Below, piece after piece: positions 4,804 to 8,590 of a DNA stretch of 8,590 nt. The position numbers and the translations under genes were made by a program. Below the pieces are notes generated by a model. It searched no databases, was not told the DNA's origin, and worked only from the letters and a program-made list of their open reading frames with translations. How positions within the stretch are numbered: the first letter of the stretch is position 1; the number at the start of each line of letters is the position of its first letter. The stretch comes from Quadrisphaera sp. (GTDB taxonomy: Bacteria; Actinomycetota; Actinomycetes; Actinomycetales; Quadrisphaeraceae), in assembly GCA_029258695.1 (NCBI GenBank), contig JARIBR010000320.1, positions 1 to 8,590 on the forward strand, given 5' to 3'.

Positions 4804-6261
4804 TCAGCTGCCGACGCCGAGGTGACCGGCGAGCCGGTCGTGGCGCGCCGCCGAGGAGCCGGTGAGACCCTCGATCTCCAGCACCTTGCCCTGCGCGGCG
4901 TACTTGGCCTGCACGGCGTCGAGCACGGCGACGGACGAGGCGTCCCAGAGGCTGCTGCGCGAGAGGTCCACGATGACGCGCTCCGGGTCGTCCACGTAGG
5001 AGAACCGGTGCTCCAGGTCGTTCGACGAGGCGAAGAACAGCGGGCCGTCCACGACGTAGCGCTTCGTCCCGTCCTCGTCCACCGTCGGCGTCACGTCCAC
5101 CAGGTGCGCGATGCGCCGGGTGAACAGCAGCGCCGCCACCACCACCCCGGTCACCACGCCGATGGCCAGGTTGCTCGTCGCGACGGTGACGACCACCGTC
5201 GAGAGCATGACGATGGTCTCGCTGCGCGGCATCCGGCGCAGCGTCGACGGCGTGACGGAGTGCCAGTCGAAGGTGCCGAAGGCCACCATGAGCATCACCG
5301 CGACCAGCGCGGCCATGGGGATGTCGGCCACGACGTCGCCGAGGCCCACGACGAGCGTGATGAGGAAGACCCCGGCGAGGAACGTCGAGATCCGGGTGCG
5401 GGCCTGCGAGGCGCGCACGTTGATCATCGTCTGGCCGATCATGGCGCAGCCGCCCATGCCGCCGAAGAACCCGGTGATGATGTTGGAGGCGCCCTGCCCC
5501 CAGGACTCGCGGGTCTTGTCCGAGCGGGTGTCGGTGATGTCGTCGACGAGGCGGGCGGTCAGCAGCGACTCCAGCAGCCCGACCAGCGCCACGGCGAACG
5601 CGTAGGGCGCGATGACCCGCAGCGTCTCGAGCGTGAGGGGGACGTCGGGGATGAACAGCGTCGGCAGGCTCCGCGGCAGCTCACCCTCGTCCCCGACCGT
5701 CGGGACGGAGAGGGCGAAGACCAGGGTGACGACGGTGATGGCGACGATCGCGACGAGCGGCGCGGGCACCGCGGTGGTCAGTCGCGGGAAGAAGATGATG
5801 ATCAGCAGGGCAGCGGCGACGAGGGGGTAGACCAGCCACGGCACGTCCAGCAGGTAGGGCACCTGGGACGCGGCGATGAGGATGGCGAGGGCGTTGACGA
5901 AGCCGACCATCACCGAGCGCGGGACGAAGCGCATCATCCGCGCGACGCCCAGCAGGCCGAGGACGACCTGGAAGATGCCGGCCAGGATGATCGCGGCGAT
6001 GAGGTGGTCGAGGCCGTGGCTGGCGACCAGCGGGGCGATGACGAGGGCCACCGCGCCGGTCGCCGCGGAGATCATCGCGGGGCGTCCTCCGAGGAAGCTG
6101 ATGGAGACGGCCATGGTGAAGGCCGCGAAGAGCCCCACGCGCGGGTCGACGCCGGCGATGACGGAGAAGGCGATGGCCTCGGGGATCAGCGCGAGGGCGA
6201 CGACGAGGCCGGCGAGCACCTCGATGCGCAGCCGGCGGGGGCTGCGCAGGGCGGCGCGCAC
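4804..6261 (-). CDS. SulP family inorganic anion transporter with STAS domain
   Basis: An inner-membrane carrier for sulfate, bicarbonate or a similar anion, 485 residues if it starts at GTG 6261. Residues 10-380 carry the SulP core: EVLAGLVVALALIPEAIAF at 14-32, GGRPAMISAATGA at 58-70, a MMRFVPRSVMVGFVNALAI segment, LVGLLESLLTARLVDD and FFGGMGGCAMIGQTMINVR. About ten or more membrane helices are visible. Residues 398-485 form a C-terminal STAS domain (VIVDLSRSSLWDASSVAVLD), with D440 and S442 at the positions of the anti-sigma-antagonist phosphosite. The frame remains open far upstream, antisense to the GH13 gene. I chose the GTG directly before RAALRSPRRLRIEVLAGL because homologues begin there. 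GTG at 6315 (503 residues) is the other option, and neither has a good ribosome binding site. Family is certain; substrate and exact start are not. Confidence 0.92.
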   Translation of the reverse strand: MRAALRSPRRLRIEVLAGLVVALALIPEAIAFSVIAGVDPRVGLFAAFTMAVSISFLGGRPAMISAATGAVALVIAPLVASHGLDHLIAAIILAGIFQVVLGLLGVARMMRFVPRSVMVGFVNALAILIAASQVPYLLDVPWLVYPLVAAALLIIIFFPRLTTAVPAPLVAIVAITVVTLVFALSVPTVGDEGELPRSLPTLFIPDVPLTLETLRVIAPYAFAVALVGLLESLLTARLVDDITDTRSDKTRESWGQGASNIITGFFGGMGGCAMIGQTMINVRASQARTRISTFLAGVFLITLVVGLGDVVADIPMAALVAVMLMVAFGTFDWHSVTPSTLRRMPRSETIVMLSTVVVTVATSNLAIGVVTGVVVAALLFTRRIAHLVDVTPTVDEDGTKRYVVDGPLFFASSNDLEHRFSYVDDPERVIVDLSRSSLWDASSVAVLDAVQAKYAAQGKVLEIEGLTGSSAARHDRLAGHLGVGS

Positions 6262-6421
6262 CGAGATGGACTCGTGCGGAGGTCCGCTGACGGTGTCGGG
6301 GAAGGCACGCCCCACGCCGGGTGTCGGCGGTGAGGCGGGCGGCGGGCTGGCGGCGGTGGACAGGTGAGGCTCCAGGCGTTCGGTGCGGCGGTCGGGCGGC
6401 GACGCGGCGCTGCGCCTGGGC

Positions 6422-6441
6422 GGCCGGCACGGGGGCCGGCC
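6422..6441. other. Perfect 7-bp GC hairpin in the leader region
   Basis: GGCCGGC at 6422-6428 pairs with GCCGGCC at 6435-6441 around a 6-base loop. If transcription of the SulP gene starts near 6484, this hairpin lies in its 5' leader. Its function is unknown. Confidence 0.4.
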
Positions 6442-6468
6442 CGTGAGGTGCTCGAGGGAGGGCGACGT

Positions 6469-6485
6469 GGATCGGTCGCCGATCC
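6469..6485. promoter_or_regulatory. 17-bp perfect dyad, candidate operator
   Basis: GGATCGGTCGCCGATCC has 7-bp perfect arms around a TCG centre. It lies immediately downstream of the putative minus-strand -10 box and so would cover the transcription start of the SulP gene, a typical repressor position. As RNA it could instead form a 7-bp hairpin with a 3-base loop at the very 5' end. The dyad is seen directly; its role is inferred. Confidence 0.5.
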
Positions 6486-6490
6486 CCGTC

Positions 6491-6496
6491 ACTGTA
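6491..6496 (-). promoter_or_regulatory. Putative -10 box for the SulP-lipoprotein operon
   Basis: On the minus strand this reads TACAGT (TANNNT pattern), one of the few AT-leaning spots in the leader. It predicts a start near 6484 and a leader of about 220 bases before GTG 6261. No good -35 box is seen. Confidence 0.33.
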
Positions 6497-6624
6497 GCCG
6501 CGCGCGGAGCGGCGAGCATTCCCCCCACGAGCGCGCTGGGTCGACGGAGCGCGAGCGGCGAGCCTCCCGGGTCGCCCGGCCGGGTGCTTGTGCTGGACGC
6601 GGGGAGGCGACAGGGTCGACCCTC

Positions 6625-8340
6625 GTGAGGATCACCGACACCGCCGACCTGTGGTGGAAGACCGCCGTCGTGTACTGCCTCGACGTGGAGACCTACCTCG
6701 ACTGGGACGGCGACGGCACCGGCGACCTCGTGGGCCTGGCCCACCGCCTGGACCACCTCGCCGACCTCGGGGTGACGTGTCTGTGGCTGATGCCGTTCTA
6801 CCCCAGCCCGGACCGCGACGACGGCTACGACATCACCGACTTCTACGGCGTCGACCCCCGCCTGGGCACCCACGGGGACCTGGTGGAGGTGATCCACACC
6901 GCTCGCGACCGCGGGATGCGCGTCATCGTCGACCTGGTGGTGAACCACACGTCCGACCAGCACCCGTGGTTCGTCTCCGCCCGGTCCAGCAGGTCCAGCC
7001 CGTACCGAGACTTCTACGTCTGGCGCGACGAGCCGCCGCAGGAGCAGCCGGACGTCGTCTTCCCCGACGCCGAGGACAGCGTGTGGACCTGGGACGAGCA
7101 GGCCGGCCAGTACTACCTCCACCGGTTCTACAGCCACCAGCCGGACCTCGACGTCACGAACCCCAGGGTCCGCGACGAGGTCGCGAAGATCATGGGCTTC
7201 TGGCTCGCGCTGGGGATCAGCGGGTTCCGGGTGGACGCGGTGCCGTTCTTCCTCGACCCCGAGGGCACCGACGCGGCGCAGGGGGATGGATTCCCGGACC
7301 CGCACGCCTACCTGCGTGCGCTGCGCTCCTTCCTGGCGCGGCGCACCGGCGACGGCGTGCTGCTGGGAGAGGTGAACGTGAGCCGCGAGCAGCAGCTGGA
7401 GTTCTTCGGCGGCGGCTCCGCGTCCGGGGGCGGCGACGAGCTGACGATGCAGTTCGACTTCATCACCATGCAGCGGACCTACCTGGCCCTCGCCCGTGGT
7501 GAGGCGGCCCCGGTCGTGGAGGCGCTCGCCAGCCGGCCGGCCACGATCCCGGACTGCCAGTGGGCGACCTTCGTGCGCAACCACGACGAGCTCACCCTCG
7601 ACAAGCTCTCCGACGACGAGCGGGGTGAGGTCTTCGCGGCCTTCGGGCCCGAGGAGGACATGCAGCTGTTCGGCCGGGGGCTGCGGCGCCGGCTACCCCC
7701 GATGCTCGGCGGTGACCAGCGGCGGATCCGCATGGTCTACAGCCTGCTGTTCTCCCTGCCGGGCACGCCGGTCCTCTTCTACGGCGAGGAGATCGGCATG
7801 GGGGAGGAGCTGAGCATCCCCGGCCGCCTCGCCGTGCGCACCCCCATGCAGTGGAGCGACGCTGCGAACGGCGGGTTCTCCACCGCCGCGGCGGACGCTC
7901 TGCCCGAGCCCGTGGTGGAGGGCGGCTTCGGGCCGGAGCACGTCAACGTCGACGACCAGCGCGCCGACCCCGCCTCGTTGCTGCAGTTCATGAAGCTCCT
8001 CGCGCACCGCTACCGCGAGTGCCCCGAGCTCGGGTGGGGTGACCTGTCCGTGCTCGAGCAGCCCCACGCGAGCGTGCTGGCCCACTGCGTGACCTGGGAC
8101 GACGCGCGTCTCGTCGCCGTGCACCAGCTGGTCGACGAGGACGTCGAGGTCACGGTGCGCCTGGACGGGGTCGCCGCGGGCACCCGGCTGGTGGACCTCC
8201 TGGCCGACGCGGACGCCACGGACCGCTGGTTCGACGTCACCGTCGAGGAGGACAGCAGCGCCGCGGCCACCGTGCCGGTCGCGGGGTACGGCTACCGGTG
8301 GCTGCGGGTGGTCGACCCCGACGACCGGCGGCTGGTGTGA
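6625..8340 (+). CDS. GH13 alpha-amylase-family enzyme, trehalose synthase (TreS)-like
   Basis: A 571-residue cytosolic (no signal peptide) glycoside hydrolase family 13 protein. The catalytic (beta/alpha)8 barrel shows all the family blocks: region I D103-x(3)-N107-H108 (VIVDLVVNHT), region II nucleophile D204 (GFRVDAV), region III acid/base E249 (LLGEVN) and region IV N319-H320-D321 (FVRNHDEL). LPGTPVLFYGEEIGMG, AVRTPMQWS and NHDELTL are characteristic of TreS, which interconverts maltose and trehalose. A C-terminal beta-domain runs from about residue 480. GTG 6625 is chosen because MRITDTADLWWKTAVVYCLDVETYLD is the normal N-terminus. AGGG at 6612-6615 is nine bases upstream, and the open frame back to 6364 has no family resemblance. 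The region is more divergent from true TreS around LTMQFDFITMQRTYLALARG, so the enzyme may act on another alpha-glucoside. No maltokinase, glgE or treYZ gene is visible nearby. Confidence 0.93.
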   Translation: MRITDTADLWWKTAVVYCLDVETYLDWDGDGTGDLVGLAHRLDHLADLGVTCLWLMPFYPSPDRDDGYDITDFYGVDPRLGTHGDLVEVIHTARDRGMRVIVDLVVNHTSDQHPWFVSARSSRSSPYRDFYVWRDEPPQEQPDVVFPDAEDSVWTWDEQAGQYYLHRFYSHQPDLDVTNPRVRDEVAKIMGFWLALGISGFRVDAVPFFLDPEGTDAAQGDGFPDPHAYLRALRSFLARRTGDGVLLGEVNVSREQQLEFFGGGSASGGGDELTMQFDFITMQRTYLALARGEAAPVVEALASRPATIPDCQWATFVRNHDELTLDKLSDDERGEVFAAFGPEEDMQLFGRGLRRRLPPMLGGDQRRIRMVYSLLFSLPGTPVLFYGEEIGMGEELSIPGRLAVRTPMQWSDAANGGFSTAAADALPEPVVEGGFGPEHVNVDDQRADPASLLQFMKLLAHRYRECPELGWGDLSVLEQPHASVLAHCVTWDDARLVAVHQLVDEDVEVTVRLDGVAAGTRLVDLLADADATDRWFDVTVEEDSSAAATVPVAGYGYRWLRVVDPDDRRLV

Positions 8341-8354
8341 GCGTGGGCAGCAGG

Positions 8355-8377
8355 CGCGGAGGCCGTCGCGGTCCGCG
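8355..8377. terminator. Hairpin in the 39-base convergent gap
   Basis: CGCGGA (8355-8360) pairs with TCCGCG (8372-8377), with a further 3-bp inner stem CCG/CGG (8363-8365, 8369-8371). It lies between the stop codons of the GH13 gene and the converging DUF885 gene. With no T-run on either strand it is only a possible bidirectional terminator. Confidence 0.33.
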
Positions 8378-8379
8378 GG

Positions 8380-8590
8380 TCAGAGGGCGGCCAGCTCACC
8401 CGCCAGGTCGTCGAGGCCGAGCGAGCCCTGGGCCAGCGCGGCGGCGTGCCACGCCGTGAGGTCGAAGGCCTCACCGCGCGACGCCGCGGCGGCTTCCGCG
8501 GCGGACCGACCGGAGCGCCAGGCCCGCTCGCCGAGCGTGTAGCCGATGGCCTGCCCCGGCCACCCGAGGTAGCGGACGATCTCGGAGTCG
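8380..8590 (-). CDS. DUF885 family protein, C-terminal fragment
   Basis: The last 69 codons of a minus-strand gene that enters from the right edge; the stop is TGA at 8382-8380. The residues SEIVRYLGWPGQAIGYTLGE, then RGEAFDLTAWHAAALAQGSLGLDDL, match the C-terminal signature of DUF885 proteins: an E-(I/V)-x-RY-(I/V/L)-x-W/M-PGQA-(I/L)-GY motif and an (F/E)D-L-(R/K/T)-x-(F/W)-H stretch. These are thought to be zinc-metallopeptidase-like. The catalytic part is outside the window. It converges on the GH13 gene with 39 bases between stops. The assignment rests on this short C-terminus alone, so it is likely rather than certain. Confidence 0.77.
   Translation of the reverse strand, partial: DSEIVRYLGWPGQAIGYTLGERAWRSGRSAAEAAAASRGEAFDLTAWHAAALAQGSLGLDDLAGELAAL

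Larger units (their letters stand above)
6262..6624. other. Divergent leader region between the SulP and GH13 genes
   Basis: The 363 bases between the two chosen starts must contain promoters for both genes. I can support a TACAGT -10 on the minus strand, a 17-bp dyad and a 7-bp GC hairpin, each listed separately. The plus frame into GH13 is open from 6364, but that extra 87-residue stretch is Arg/Gly/Ala-rich with no family signature. I recognise no riboswitch class here and no clear plus-strand promoter. Confidence 0.6.

Noticed and set aside
4489..6333. A 614-residue plus-strand frame over the SulP and lipoprotein genes
   Set aside because: It is a His/Asp/Arg/Gly-rich shadow of the real minus-strand genes, a usual artefact at this GC content.
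6364..6624. N-terminal 87-residue extension of the GH13 protein from ATG 6364
   Set aside because: The stretch has no similarity to GH13 N-termini, lies over the regulatory region, and GTG 6625 gives the standard start with a plausible AGGG nine bases upstream.
4804..7584. A 926-residue minus-strand reading frame that would give SulP a long N-terminal domain
   Set aside because: Everything upstream of about 6320 is antisense to the GH13 gene or lies in the leader, and its translation has no family signature. The SulP core begins near 6261 as in homologues.

Overview
The window is very GC-rich, uses G/C at almost every third codon position, and carries a leaderless toxin-antitoxin pair. Its proteins look like those of high-GC Actinobacteria (YchF, a KefB-type antiporter, a SulP carrier, a TreS-like GH13 enzyme, a DUF885 protein). 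It reads as ordinary chromosome. I see no RNA genes, CRISPR array, insertion sequence or phage genes. The genus cannot be fixed from the sequence alone.

Layout. (1) 1-206: 3' end of ychF (+). (2) 263-942: a vapBC-type toxin-antitoxin pair on the minus strand, with a 4-base stop/start overlap and an apparently leaderless promoter. (3) 1101-2774: a CPA2 cation/proton antiporter with a cytosolic NAD-binding (RCK_N) domain (+), followed after 88 bases by a guanine-deaminase-type cytidine-deaminase-fold enzyme (2863-3414, +) whose N-terminus carries seven Asp-Ala-Arg repeats encoded by a 9-bp tandem repeat. (4) 3415-3795: a convergent gene-free stretch with six copies of a 14-bp motif. Three copies point one way and three the other; the latter lie in a 45-bp tandem repeat. 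The stretch also holds a duplicated fragment of the guaD 3' end. (5) 3796-6261: a minus-strand pair, a SulP anion carrier with STAS domain followed by a conserved actinobacterial lipoprotein of unknown function. (6) 6262-6624: a divergent leader region with a 17-bp perfect dyad and a GC hairpin. (7) 6625-8340: a TreS-like GH13 glycosidase (+). (8) 8380-8590: the C-terminal end of a DUF885 protein (-).

Most genes are independent housekeeping or accessory functions: ion and pH homeostasis, purine salvage, anion uptake, alpha-glucan or trehalose metabolism, and a TA module. The clearest co-transcription is vapB-vapC; sulP-lipoprotein (27-base gap) is likely. The least explained DNA is the mirrored repeat region at 3415-3795 together with the DAR repeat at the start of the deaminase that borders it. 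I found no convincing new multi-gene system.
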